Shown here one piece after another: positions 10,285 to 21,278 of a DNA stretch of 35,000 nt. The stretch is taken from NCBI GenBank assembly GCA_009663005.1, contig CM018897.1:12389121-12424120 (forward strand). The letters run 5' to 3'. How positions within the stretch are numbered: position 1 is the stretch's first letter; each line of letters starts with the position of its first letter. The notes below the pieces were generated by a model, which ran no database searches, had not been told where the DNA came from, and worked only from the letters and a program-made list of their open reading frames with translations. The stretch is from Actinidia chinensis. Taxonomy: Eukaryota > Streptophyta > Magnoliopsida > Ericales > Actinidiaceae. Position numbers and translations under genes: made by a program.

Positions 10285-10930
10285 GCAATTACAGATCGAT
10301 GATGCCGAGATAGAGGCATTAAGGGACGAGGTGGAACATATTATCCTAGTGGATCCAAGAAAAATAGAAAACACTAAGCCTCTAAAGGAAGTTACTCCAA
10401 TCTCAATACATCCCGACTTTCTAGATCGCCATGTTATGATTGGACTGAGCTAACTGAGGAGTTGCGGACTGCTTTGGTGGAGTTTATGAAGAAAAACTAT
10501 GATGTCTTTGCCTGGTCACAAGGCGATGTCCCAGGCATTGATCCCCAGATCACCATTCATAAGCTGAACACCAATCCTAATCACCCTCCAATTCGCCAAA
10601 AGATGAGAAAGTTTGCCACGGAACGTTTGAAAATTATAGAAGAAAAAGTAGCCAAACTCATTAAGCCAATGTCAGTAAAGAAGCTCACTATCTAGATTGG
10701 CTTGCGAACGTTGTTGTCGCCCCCAAAAATGGAGAAAGTGGACATTATGCGTTGATTTTACTTACCTCAACAAGGCATATCCAAAAGACAATTTTCCTTG
10801 GCCAAAGATAGACTTGATCGGGGTTGCAACCTCTAAACATGAGTTTCTCAACTTCATGGACACCTTCTCCGGTTATGAAGGTGCAACCTCTAAACATGAG
10901 TTTCTCAGCTTCATGGACGCCACCTCCAAG
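10285..10930 (+). pseudogene. Tat/Ogre-like reverse transcriptase, N-terminal part, truncated
   Basis: The pre-RT region reads FMKKNYDVFAWSQGDVPGID and RQKMRKFATERLKIIEEKVAKL (in pieces). Then CVDFTYLNKAYPKDNFPWPK follows at 10748-10807, the finger motif of plant Tat reverse transcriptase (CVDFxDLNKACPKDxFPLP). FLNFMDTFSGYE is the last conserved piece before the catalytic DD region. An in-frame 57-base duplication repeats ATSKHEFL.FMD. After about 10930 the RT sequence ends; catalytic YxDD, RNase H and integrase are missing, so the element is 3'-truncated. Confidence 0.75.
10825..10930 (+). repeat. 57-base direct duplication inside Tat RT
   Basis: TGCAACCTCTAAACATGAG begins at 10825 and again at 10882. 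The copies differ at a few bases, and the period of 57 keeps the frame (19 codons). Confidence 0.8.
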
Positions 10931-12660
10931 AGTAAATGTAGGTGTCAATGTAGTAAAGGGGCACAGAGATCGCATCCCAATTTGGACTTTGGTTGATTCC
11001 CCAGGAAGGTCTCCACTTCCCAGTTAGTCCACTGCTGAAGGAGGTTACGGCTCGGTGCCAACTAACCTTCATGCAGATCTCTATCAACTTTGCTTGGACC
11101 ATGCTAGCAGTTGATATGTTGATGGGAAGGGAAGATGTCCTGTTCAATTCCACTGATTTGCTGCACGTGTATAGTGTGGTATGCCCAATAAGGGTTGTAT
11201 TAGCTGTATATCGGCAATCATTACCTTCGGTTGTGAAATCCCCAGCAACCTCACACGAGGCTTGTGACCGAGATACCTAACAAAGACATGTATCTCAATG
11301 ATTTTGTCTATGTCTTCGAATCGTGGGACTTCTATGCTGGGACGATGGCCTTTTTCATACCTCGATTGCATTGAATTTGTAATACTTGTATAAATTTGTT
11401 ATGTTGTTGATCTAACTCTTGCATCTCAGTTGACATGTTTCATAATTCAATAACATATTCTCGAAGAGTTCTGCGCAATGCACTGAGGCGATCAAGAAAA
11501 TCAACAACTTTGGCAGACCTAAAGACGTGAAACTCTTCTTAGGTACAAGCCAATCTACCACTACATCATCCCAAAACCAAGCTGAACAGCTCAGACAAGT
11601 TAAGCTGCCTTATTTGCACATCCGGGAACAAGCTTCTAGTCATCATCGGAGAGTCAGCTCAGCGAAACTAAGTGAAGAGCTCGACGAGTATGTTGTGCTC
11701 GCTCGAGCTCTTGACTTAGCCGACCAACCTTCTACCCTCAGTACTTCCAGCTCTTTGGGTTCGTCAAGTTTGTTTGGTTTGTCTACCAATAAAGAAGAAG
11801 TTAAAGAATAGAGGATGTAAACCAAGGCAAAGATCTAGGTCTTACCGAGGTGGTTGTCCCCCTCTCCAGCTGTAGTTTCCCCCGTACTAGTGGTCAGCTC
11901 AAATTCAGAACTACGAATGACCTCGGTTTTTCTCCAGTTTTCTCTATGGTTAGGGAGGAAATTGATCAACTCCTTTATTGAAGGTGGTAATCCCTAACGA
12001 GCTCGGCGTAGTAGACATGGCTCCAACGCCAGGGCCCATTGGCCAGGCCAGCAGGAAACCCCAAAAACCAGATCCTCCCCCCTAGGTAGAGTTAGCTCCC
12101 AAAGCAAGCACAAAGGGAGGGCACCTAACATGGGTCCTTCCGAGTGGAATAAAGAGGAGTTGAGGAGGGAAGCTTGGCTTGACCCTAACGCCACCAAAAC
12201 CCCAAGCTTTGGAAACCCTAAATTGTCGTTGCCGGCTTGGGTGGCAAGTCACAAATTGATACTTCAAAAGGAACAGGACACTTGTATGGCTTTAGAACAC
12301 GATGTCCTGCTTTCACAAGACGCTGCGCTAAATCTGCTATAAAAAGTCCGGTGGAGTTCATCGATCTGATGGGTTAATGAACGTTAAGTAAGGATCTCAG
12401 CTCGATCATATGCATTCTTTCTATGCTACTCAAGAGAAAAAGAGAAAACTGCCCAAGGGGGTCTTACAAGATTTTAACAAAGCTCCAAAAGTGGCCACGG
12501 ATCCAGTAAAGAAGTGGTGTTCAGCTGTGGCTATAGCCGGATTGGCGAACTCCTACAAGAGAGACGACAAGGCTCGCCCCAAGATTTTACAAGAACAGTG
12601 GCTTCCTATCTGTAGGAGCTCGATACTCTTGTAGAGTGCCCTACGTGGTCTGTCATACCA
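10931..12660. other. Unassigned region with possible coding remnants
   Basis: No product is recognised. Three plus-strand frames look biased. 11527-11811 (95 codons) is rich in Ser, Leu, Gln and Glu and ends NKEEVKE. 12130-12342 contains SLPAWVASHKLI. 12410-12634 contains KWCSAVAIAGLANSYKRDD. A minus-strand frame covers 11144-11371. The region directly follows the broken RT, so it may be an unrelated transposon or a rearranged host fragment. None of these shows a motif I can name. Confidence 0.3.
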
Positions 12661-13740
12661 CCAAAAGGTAGAAGCTCCCGTATCTACCGGAAGCTTACTC
12701 ACCCCGAAATCTAAACGGTTTCAAATAAGGAAGGAAATATATGAACAATCAGCAAGAAGGGGAAATGAAGGTTGCAGCCAGGCCCCCCCGCCCAGGGACA
12801 TTTAGGTGCCCTAGGCCCGATCTACATATAGTTGTCCTTCTATAATGCATTACCAAAAAACAGTCTAACAAGTAGATTTCTATCACTTAACAACGTCTTG
12901 ACACTGACAAAATCCTTAATGGATCGCTACATCTGGGTGACAATAAAAACATGATTTATCTTGACTAATTAGTAGAAAATGTTGTTATTCACGGAAAAAG
13001 CCTGACTTACCTACCAATTTCAGGAAGATGGACTTATGACAATTAACCTGAGTCCCTTATCTTTGCAATTACGGTAGGTGTCTCCACCCAGCATCTCCTA
13101 TTAATGAACGTCGGGTGTTAATAACAAAAAAGAAATACAATACTGCAAATACGCAACACAATACAATGTAAAGACCGAAGATAAGCAACAAAGTGATTCA
13201 CCACCACCCCTTGAGTTGACCTGATCCGTCAAACTTGGGAAGTAAAGAGAAAGCAGACTTTAAATCAGCTTGAATTTCAAACCTAAGGGTCTTTCGTAAA
13301 ACTATCAATTTACTTTTTCAACTGGACTTGAAAAGTAGGATATTTCGTTTCTTTACAGTAAATAGGCTAGAGATTGAACGTACTCAGAGCTTTTTATATT
13401 GTATCTTTTCGTTCTGACTTTCTATTATGAAAATGTCCAAAAGTTTCTGTTTTTAAACTCACTCTATTCTGGTTATCTCATTCTTTGTCATCAGTTACTA
13501 TAGAATAAATAGGTACCAATAGACTTTATAAATAAATAGGAATAGCATAGCAAAGCTTGGCATAGACTATGATAAATAAATTAGAAAATAGCAATAGCAA
13601 AGCTTGCCATAGACGATTATAAACACAATTTAATTTGAATAGCCCCACAAAGATTATATAGACTGTTGCCAAGACTATTTAAAAATGTGGACTATTATCT
13701 AACTTGGAATTTACTTTCCAAATAGGCTTAGAGGAAACAA
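12661..13740. other. AT-rich non-coding stretch
   Basis: No long frame or known motif. A short C-rich run occurs at 12783-12793. Apart from the tandem pair at about 13529-13618, no repeat boundary is visible. Unrecognised transposon sequence is possible. Confidence 0.5.
13529..13618. repeat. Two-copy tandem repeat of about 45 bases
   Basis: Two adjacent copies share ATAGCAAAGCTTGSCATAGAC and flanking AAATAAAT words, differing at several positions. Confidence 0.65.
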
Positions 13741-14351
13741 CAAACACTATCGGACCGTTTGGCAGAGGAGATGATTGGTGGATTTAAAGAGGGAGGATTG
13801 AGGGTGGATTTTTTGAATGGGGGGATTATAATAAGGGGGGGCCCCCCCTTTAAGGAGGAATGGTTGATTTATAGTTGGTGTTTGGATGTATTTGAAGAAG
13901 GGAATTTAGATGTGGATATGAGGTGATAAGAATAAAAAGACAAAATTACCCCCAATTCATTAATTAATGTTAAAGATTAATATAATTGCGTTTTTAACTA
14001 GAAAACTATATATTAATTAATTAATTAGATTTTAAAATAAAACCTATTCACTTTAAATATTAAAAACTGTAGAAATAAATATATAATTTCTATTAATTTA
14101 GAAAACTAATATTAATTATATATATTAATTTTAATTTTGTGATTTTTTTGAGTAAAATAAATCGGTACGATTTATATTTTTTTTTTTAAAAAAAATTACT
14201 CGATAAATAAGCCTAAAAAAATTTTTTTTTTTGTGTTATTTGAATCAAAAAAAATGGTACTCGATATAAAACACGTACTTCTGCATAGTGATTTTGTGTG
14301 TTGGTTGTGATGGACTCATCATATGATTTTGTGTTAAGATAGAGTTCATTT
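13741..14351. other. AT-rich region with G-rich start
   Basis: The segment starts with G-rich, purine-heavy sequence (13755-13870) including a perfect A2G7C7T2 palindrome. It then becomes strongly AT-rich with long A/T runs (14180-14260). GGACCGTTTGG at 13752 resembles the ends of some plant miniature elements, but no partner end was found. Confidence 0.4.
13833..13850. repeat. Perfect 18-base palindrome
   Basis: AAGGGGGGGCCCCCCCTT reads the same on both strands. Confidence 0.9.
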
Positions 14352-14602
14352 ACATTAAAACAAATGGTGGGGGTCCATAATTAAATCAAGTATTGAGGGG
14401 AGGAGATTTGTGTAATTTATCCAAAAGTATCATTACATTAAAACAAATGTTGAGGGGGGCGTCCCATTATATATTAAATCAATTATATAAGGGGAGATTT
14501 TTTGTAATTATCCAAAATTCTCATACATTAAAACAAATGTTGAGGGGGTCATATATTAAATCAATTATTAAGTGGGAGATTGTGTAATTTATCCAAAATT
14601 TT
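14352..14602 (+). repeat. Three-copy minisatellite, unit about 85 bases
   Basis: Each copy has ACATTAAAACAAATG, a G-rich run, ATTAAATCAA, then a GGAGATTT..GTAATT..ATCCAAAA end. Copies start near 14352, 14435 and 14523 and differ by small indels. Confidence 0.8.
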
Positions 14603-15241
14603 GTCAAGCCCAAGACCACTTTCCAGCCCAATTCAGCCAGCCTAATTATTTCCCACAATTCTAGCCCAGCCCAAGAAACTGTTCTCCCCATTTTGTTTGA
14701 TTGTCCAGTCGAGAGAGAGAGACGACTAGTCGGGGCTGCTAAGGGCGCATTTGTCTTTCACCACCACGCGGAGCACGCGTGGTCGCGGACGGGGTACCCC
14801 CTGTCCGTGCCAGTATTGGATATTGGATGGGATTTCGAAGGAGGCAGGAGAAGAAAAGAAGAAATGAGGGAGGAAGTTGTACCCAACAACGGAGCATCTC
14901 CTCAAAATGGAGAGAAATCCGGCCACACCCAAATCCGGGGAGTTTTCTCAAGCTGCCCAAACAGGGGGTATGAGTCGTGAAGACTGAAGTAGGGAAAGAG
15001 GAGTCATGCGATCGTGACTTGTGAGCAAGGAATGGTAATGGTGTTCGTTTGGTTGGTTTTTAGAGTTGAAGTTGCATTCGGTTCCCTGGAAATTGTGGGT
15101 TGCATCTAAAGGGGCTTTTGCTTTCTTTCTAGGGGTTTCAAGGACAGTAACATTTATTAAACCAAGAATTAGGGCACATGGATTCACAGATCGAATTGGG
15201 CATTCTAAATTTCTTAAAATGCTTCAATAGATTATAGAAGT
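14603..15241. other. Unassigned, possible host single-copy fragment
   Basis: Higher GC than its surroundings in 14700-14980 and no similarity to the retroelements elsewhere in the window. A plus-strand frame at 14693-14980 (95 codons) overlaps other frames of similar length on both strands, so it is weak evidence for coding. It directly precedes the 5' LTR of B1 and may be original target DNA. Confidence 0.3.
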
Positions 15242-15765
15242 TGATGAGGACATGGCTAACACAAAGATCCAGGAATGCGGATCCAATTCAAGTTCCCATT
15301 GGCCCAATACAAGAGCACGTGCCAAGAAATTTCAAAATGATTAAGTGGGTTATCAAGGGGATTTGGGCCAACAAGCAAGTGGGAGGCCCAATCGATGGTG
15401 CCTGAACAAACTATACAGCAACCTAATAGCATGATTCAAGCTACAAGAAAGTCAATAGACAACAAGGGCGAGCTGACTTCCTTAAATGGATGGGAAGAAG
15501 TTGATTGACGTGAGAGTATTTCTCTTATGTTCTTGAGAACTAATTTGAACTTATCAAGATTTCTCTGTGGCGTTCATTCTTGGACTTATCATCGGTATTC
15601 ACCCTTGTTGTGGAGGTCCGCCTTTTATACCAAAGTTCACATCTCTTTATAGGTGTTGGGTGACGTTTCATCTAAACCTTTGTAACGTAGATTTTCTTCG
15701 TTTTTTTTTAGCAATTCAATACTTTGATACGTGGATTCGTTACAAACGACATGGGGTTCGATACA
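15242..15765 (+). repeat. 5' LTR of element B1 (internally deleted)
   Basis: Begins TGATGAGGACATGG and ends GATACA just before the primer site. Other family-B LTRs here are about 710-735 bases. This copy is 524 because about 210 bases, including the promoter region, are missing near 15485-15515. The first 215 bases carry the polyprotein tail seen in other copies (IGPxxRARAKKF). Confidence 0.8.
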
Positions 15766-15767
15766 TT

Positions 15768-15779
15768 TGGTATCAGAGT
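15768..15779 (+). promoter_or_regulatory. Initiator-Met tRNA primer-binding site, B1
   Basis: TGGTATCAGAGT, two bases after the LTR end, matches 11 of 12 bases of the site complementary to initiator-Met tRNA. Confidence 0.85.
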
Positions 15780-16336
15780 TAGGCTCTAACATCAGGTGTA
15801 ATCGAGCTTTGCTATTCTTGAATTTAATTTGATCAATTTTAGTACTTTACAAGGTCAAAACAAAAACAGAAAAAAAAAAAGAGGGAAGAAAAAAAAATTA
15901 AAAAAAAAATTAAAAGAAAATTGTTATCTTGATTTCCATGCAGTTAATGGTATTGCGAGAGAAAAAAAAAGACAAATTCTGATAGGTAGGAACTCGTCTT
16001 TGAATTTTTGTTCCTAATACTTGTTTTCCAGTTCTCTTTGTGATTCGTTTAGTGTGATGACACCTAAGAAATCTCTCTTGGGGTGCGGAAGTGACATAGA
16101 AAATTCTGATTATTTGTTTGATTAGTTGAGCCCAGAAACGTTTGAGAAATAACCAGTGAAAAGAAGGCAAGAGTGGTAAGTACATATTGAGGGTTTAAGC
16201 CAAAATTTACTGTGGAAACACGAGCGTTGAGTGAAGCAATTATTTTCGGGGAGTGAAACACGTATTAAGAGGAGTGTTGTTGAGGTCCTTTTTTTGTTTT
16301 GTTTTGTCTTCTAATCTCTTATTTTGTAGAGAAAAC
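15780..16336 (+). other. B1 5' untranslated leader
   Basis: Non-coding leader between primer site and gag ATG. It has a long purine-rich, mostly A tract at 15860-15920 that is also present, reversed, in the B2 and B3 leaders. The last 300 bases are well conserved among copies. Confidence 0.65.
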
Positions 16337-16873
16337 ATGTCTGCAACTAGAGATAAAAGCTAGATAAAAGCACTACTGATGATTCTTTCCAGATCCAGCG
16401 GATCTAAAAAAACTTTGGAAGGAGGCATTAGTGCGGGGAGATAAGACAGATGATGATGAGAAGGGGAGAAGGGGGAAATTGGAACAATTGGCATTGAAAC
16501 GGCTTAGATCAATGGAGAACTCACGCGAGGAGCAGAGCACAACTGTTCCACGAGCCCCGTAGGCGATGAGGGAAGCTCTAGTTAGAGAAGAAGTTAGTAA
16601 TACTATGGCGGATGAGTATGGCGAGGAGGAGAATTCCGTGCGCGCAGTGTAGAGGGAATGGAAGAGATAGAGAGATAGAACACCAAGGGGATGATAAACT
16701 TTAGTCGTATAAAGATGAAGGTTCCGTCGTTTCAAAGAGAAAATCTGATCCGGAGTCTTAAAACCCCCTTGAATGGGAAAAGAAGATGGGAAACTAGTGT
16801 TTGATTGTCACAACTACTCCGAAGCACAAAAGTAAAAATTAGCTGCGATTGAATTACTGACTATGCTGTGATT

Positions 16874-16917
<44 letters not shown>

Positions 16918-17560
16918 GCAATTGCGACACGTGGGAAGACATAATGTCCGATGATGAGAAAAGCGCTTTGTTCCAGCCATTTCTACAGGGCTTATATCAA
17001 AAAATTGCAAGGGTCTCACGCAAGGTGCAATCGAAGTGTGGACAGACTATACAAAAGATATGGAAGATTGTCTGGATTAGGGCGCAAATGTGGAAGGGAC
17101 CAAGAAAACAACCATGGCTCGTTTCTTAATGGCTTAAATCAGGAGATGCTAATGTGGTGGAGTTGCAACATTTATGTGGAGATAGAAGAAATGGTGCCAA
17201 AAAGGCTGTCAAACTTGAGCAATAGCTCAAGAGGGAGTTATACAAGGGACTTTCATCAAGCTTGCAATCCAATTTGACTGCATGGAGATCGAACTTATCC
17301 AAAGAAAGTGAAGAGAAAGCCCCCAAACGTCCTCCATATCCAAACCAAAGGCCGAGTCTTCCCAAGCAGAAAGTCATGTAAATCGAAACCTCCCCCTAAT
17401 CCGTATAATCGCTGAATTTACACATGCTTTAAATCAAGGCAGGGGACACATAGCAAATAATGCCCGAATAGGCGGTTAGGTGATGCTGGGATAATGAGTA
17501 AATTGAGACCGATGACGAGCTGATCTGAAAATCCATGTCCCATTAGAGGATGCTTGAGAG
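16337..17560 (+). pseudogene. B1 gag (degenerate)
   Basis: The ATG at 16337 (MSATRDKS) matches the start in B3 (31114) and B2 (22645). The capsid core reads WDQLVIGRRRNGERRN and then TWEDIMSDDEKSALFQPF near 16873-16985, where the family reads TWEDMKSVMRKRFVP. A zinc knuckle near 17423-17475 reads CFK(S)..G.H....CPNRR, with the second Cys changed and a stop inside. Frame shifts occur at least every 100-300 bases. Only a non-functional product is expected. Confidence 0.8.
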
Positions 17561-17810
17561 GAGATATTAGTCCTGATGCGTTGACGTTAGTGGCAAAAAG
17601 GAGATCGTTGAGCTTCAAAGGAAGAACGAAGATGAAGTTCACGATATGGAGAAAACATTTTTACGAACTAGATGCTATGTCAAGGACAGGTTGTAAAGCG
17701 TAATTATTGATTGGGGTGTATAGTTGTCCGAATGTGGCAGGCTGACTAACCGATGTTTGAAAATTAGAATTGCCAACGATTATGCATCCTAGCTGTTATA
17801 AATGCAATGG

Positions 17811-17846
<36 letters not shown>

Positions 17847-18319
17847 CTGTGGGGGATGGCGTTCAGAATCGGTGTAAATATTTAGAAGATGAAGTTTGTG
17901 TGATGTCCGTACCGAGCAAGCTGGGACATGTTGTTGGCGACCATGGCAGTTCGATAGGCGGGGAGCATGATGGTTCACGAAAAATATTCATTTGTACTTA
18001 ATCCAATGCCATAAACCCTTGTACCTTTCATCGAAACAAGTCATGAGACACGTGAGGAGTACAAAAAGAGGAGTGAACAAAAAAAGAGTGAAAAAAAGAG
18101 AGAGAGGCCGAGGAAAAAAAGAGAGAAAAGGCAATTATAGATCCGGCCATTGAGGTAAAAAAGAGAGAAACAAAAGAATTTTTATGGCAAAGCCAAAGAA
18201 ATCAACGAGAGCCAAGATTTTCCAAATCCGCCGATGTTGTATTCTTGTACAAGGAGGCTTTATTAACACTAACGGACTTGGACCTCTGTTATACCTAGTT
18301 CTGTTGTATTCTCGGTTGC
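17561..18319 (+). pseudogene. B1 protease and Lys-rich linker (degenerate)
   Basis: The active-site segment near 17698-17745 reads V-I-I-D-W-G and continues, after shifts, as a degraded version of SCTNVAS. The C-terminal end near 17918-17960 corresponds to GHLLLGRPWQFDRR in two frames. A Lys/Arg/Glu-rich linker follows at 18058-18180 toward RT. Confidence 0.7.
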
Positions 18320-18568
18320 AGGAATTGAGTACGTCTTGGCTACGATGAGCATCAGATTGATTTTGTACCCGGCGCTCCATTCCAACAGATCCAGCTATAG
18401 AGCAACCCGACGGCCAAAGGAGCTTCAAAGGGCAGGGTACGTGAATGTTAGAGAAGGGGTATGTTCGGGAAAGCATGAGTCCATGTGCCAGTTCGATTTG
18501 TTAGTTCCTAAAGAGGATGGGGACATGGAGAATGTGCGTGATTGCAGAGCAGTTCTGTGTATTTCTAA
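18320..18568 (+). pseudogene. B1 reverse transcriptase, first part only
   Basis: Reads ESMSPCA...KRMGTWRMCV with one shift near 18475-18545, matching the ESxSPCAVPxLLVPKKDGTWRMCVD start of gypsy reverse transcriptase. The remaining RT is absent because the sequence turns into inverted protease-region DNA of B2 at about 18569. Confidence 0.75.
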
Positions 18569-19301
18569 ACATTGAGTCCTCAAATTCCTCAAATTCATGC
18601 AACAGAGATACAACAGAACTAGTATAACAGAGTCAAGTCCGTAGTGGTAATTAAATGCTCTGTTACAAGAGTTACAATCATCGGCTGATTTGAAAAACAT
18701 TGCTCTCTGATTTCTTTGGCTTTGCATAAAAAAAGTTCTTTCTTTGATTTTCTTTCTATTTACCTAATGGCCGGATCTATAATTGCCTTTCTCTCGGTTT
18801 TCTCGGCCTCTCTCTCCTTTTCAACTTTTTTTTTGTTCACTCTCTTTTTGTAATCTCACTTGATCTTCATTGACATTGTTTCGATGATAAAGGTAAAAGG
18901 GTTAGGCGGTCGTTGTTAAAGTACAACTGAATATTTATGCGTGAACCCATCATGCGTCACCGCCTATCGAACTGCCATGGGCGTCCTAACAACAAGTGCC
19001 CAGCTTGCCATCGGTACTAACATCACACAGAACTTCATCTTCATATTTACCGATTCGAAACGCCACCAACACCTGTTTAGTTAACCCTAACTCACCACTA
19101 TTATTCAACCATTGCAATTTATAAGGCTTGCGATGCAATATCGTGCAAAATCCAATTTATCAAACCATGGTTGTTCTTGCAAATTTGTTTTATACAAACA
19201 CCACCCATCAATAATACGTAACATACTTGTCTTGACATAGCATCGTGTAAAAGATGTTTCTCGTTGACTTCATCTTCGTTCTTAATTGCAAGCTCAACGA
19301 T

Positions 19302-19333
<32 letters not shown>

Positions 19334-19359
19334 GAAATATCCTCCTCATAGCATCCTCT
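18569..19359 (-). pseudogene. B2 protease and linker (degenerate)
   Basis: On the minus strand the active-site region near 19180-19215 reads R-I-I-D-G-W and then drifts out of frame. The GHLLLGRPWQFDRR end is recognisable near 18965-19010 as the reverse of the B1 copy. The low-complexity linker lies at 18740-18860. It forms an inverted repeat with 17690-18420. Confidence 0.7.
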
Positions 19360-19738
19360 AATGGAGACATGGATTTCAGATCATCTCGTCATCGGTCTCA
19401 ATTTCCTCATTATCCCTCATCACCAAAACCCGCCTAGATATTCGGGCCATTGACTTGCTATGGGTCCCCTGCCTTGACATTAAAGCATTTAATATTACGA
19501 TTATGAGGAATTAGGAGTTTCGGTTTTTTACCATGACTTCTGCTTGAAAGGCTCAGGCTTTGGTTTGAATATGGAGGACGTTTGGCCTTCTCTTCTTCTT
19601 TGGATAATCGATCTCAAGAATTGGATTGCAAGCTTGGATGAAGGTCGTGTATTGGCCCCTCCTCTTGAGTTGTCTGCTCAAATTTTGGACAGCCTTTTGC
19701 CACCATTTCTTTATCTCCACAATGTGCAACTCAACCAG

Positions 19739-19775
<37 letters not shown>

Positions 19776-19922
19776 TCAGGTTGCTTCTCGGTCTTCTTCA
19801 CATTTGCCCTCATCATGACAATCTCCATCTCTTTGTAATATCTTCCACACTTTGATGCCTTGCGTGAGGACCTGCAATTTTTGATACAAGCCTCTGTAGA
19901 AATGGCTGGAACAAAGCGGCCT

Positions 19923-19973
<51 letters not shown>

Positions 19974-20211
19974 CTCCGTCTCTGCCAATAACTACAATGA
20001 TCCCACCACATAACAGGCTATATCAGTAAATTCAATCACAGTATTTTTACCTTTTGTGTTTCGGAGTAGTAGTGGTGACAATCAACAAGAGTCATCTTCT
20101 TTTCCATCAAGTAGACGTCAGGATCAGATTCGCTTGAAAGGATGGAACCTTCATCTTTATAACCACCAAGTTATCATACCCTTGTTTCTACTCTCTATCT
20201 CGTCCATTCCA

Positions 20212-20265
<54 letters not shown>

Positions 20266-20288
20266 CTAACTTCTTCTCTAACTGAGCT

Positions 20289-20321
<33 letters not shown>

Positions 20322-20331
20322 CTGCTCCGCG
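19360..20331 (-). pseudogene. B2 gag, 3' part
   Basis: The capsid core reads RPIATWEDMKSVMRKG near 19920-19970, the best-preserved copy of this motif in the window. A degraded zinc knuckle lies near 19443-19490. The frame continues, after the solo LTR, with 22473-22645. Joining across the insertion matches B3 (30940-30990) and B4 (34950-35000) closely. Confidence 0.8.
20327..20331. repeat. Left target-site duplication of solo LTR
   Basis: CCGCG, identical to 22473-22477. The single-copy equivalent in B4 near 34970 reads ACCGCGCATGAG. Confidence 0.85.
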
Positions 20332-20491
20332 TGTCACGCCCCGGGTCAAACCAAGGACCCGGCCACGTAAGCTAATACCAAATACTGAAATTTTATTAAA
20401 TCGGACATCATCTCACGTTTAGATTCCAATTTTCTATCTTTCATGATCATAGGTATATAACACTATATTAAATTTCTCTTCTCTTTTTTAA

Positions 20492-20511
20492 ATATATATA
20501 TATATATATAT
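20492..20511. repeat. AT dinucleotide microsatellite
   Basis: Ten uninterrupted AT units inside the solo LTR. Confidence 0.9.
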
Positions 20512-21278
20512 TACAATATGATTTTTTTCTTTCTGTATATAACCTTCCGTCTTTCTTTTATTTCCCTATAGTATTTAATAAAAAAAAATAAGGTAAGTAA
20601 TGATTGTGTTGGAATAATCATCCATTTATTAAATAATTGCATTCTAACCCTATAACTTAAATGTTTTTTATTTATCTCAAAAGGTTTGTACATGTTCAAT
20701 TTAAACCCAATTATTATTTAATGATTTAAATATAATTCTAACAATTCAAAAAAAATCTCAAAATTAAAATTTAGTTACTACAATCTTTACCCACCATCGG
20801 GCCAAAAATATTACAATTTTTCATGAATTAAAACATATAAAAAAAAATAAAAACCTGGAAGCCACAGCCGCCGAATCCGGAGTAAATTCAGGTACCTTGA
20901 AATTAATTTGATTAGAAAGGTTGAGGTTAACTTTGAATAAGATTTTTTTTTTTTTTTTAACAATGTACTTATATTTTTTTGCTTCAGCCAAAAATTCATG
21001 ATAAATTAAATTCATATAATGAAACATGTTTAAATGAAATATACTTTCATTATACAAAATATACTTTAAGTTCAATCCATAATGTCTCCATCCAATCAAT
21101 TCTCGATTCGCAGGCTTTTCTCCAAAGCAATATTTGATTCCTTGAATAACAATATTCAAAAAACACATTTTCAATTTGTAAAAATTTTTTTTCTCAAATC
21201 AATAAGTTTCTCAATTCTGATTTTTTATCACAAAACTTTACTCCAATAATTTAGAATGACACACCTAGGCTATACCTA

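Larger units (their letters stand above)
15242..18568 (+). mobile_element. Element B1: 5' part of a Ty3/gypsy retrotransposon, plus strand
   Basis: LTR, primer site, leader (with an A-rich tract at 15860-15920), gag, protease and the first part of RT, in normal order. It stops at about 18568, where it is joined to the oppositely oriented element B2 inside pol. RNase H, integrase and the 3' LTR are absent. Confidence 0.8.

Noticed and set aside
14352..14602. CRISPR-like array
   Set aside because: Adjacent units of about 85 bases with no distinct spacers; this is a tandem minisatellite in plant DNA.
13745..14603. A complete DNA transposon or MITE starting at GGACCGTTTGG
   Set aside because: No matching inverted end or target duplication was found.
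15768..15779. TGGTATCAGAGT and its copies as part of a tRNA gene
   Set aside because: Only the primer-site complement of the tRNA 3' end is present, always next to an LTR end; no cloverleaf surrounds it.
18336..18727. Overlapping frames around the B1/B2 junction
   Set aside because: They mix RT and inverted protease-region sequence; only the short RT motif in 18475-18545 is supported.
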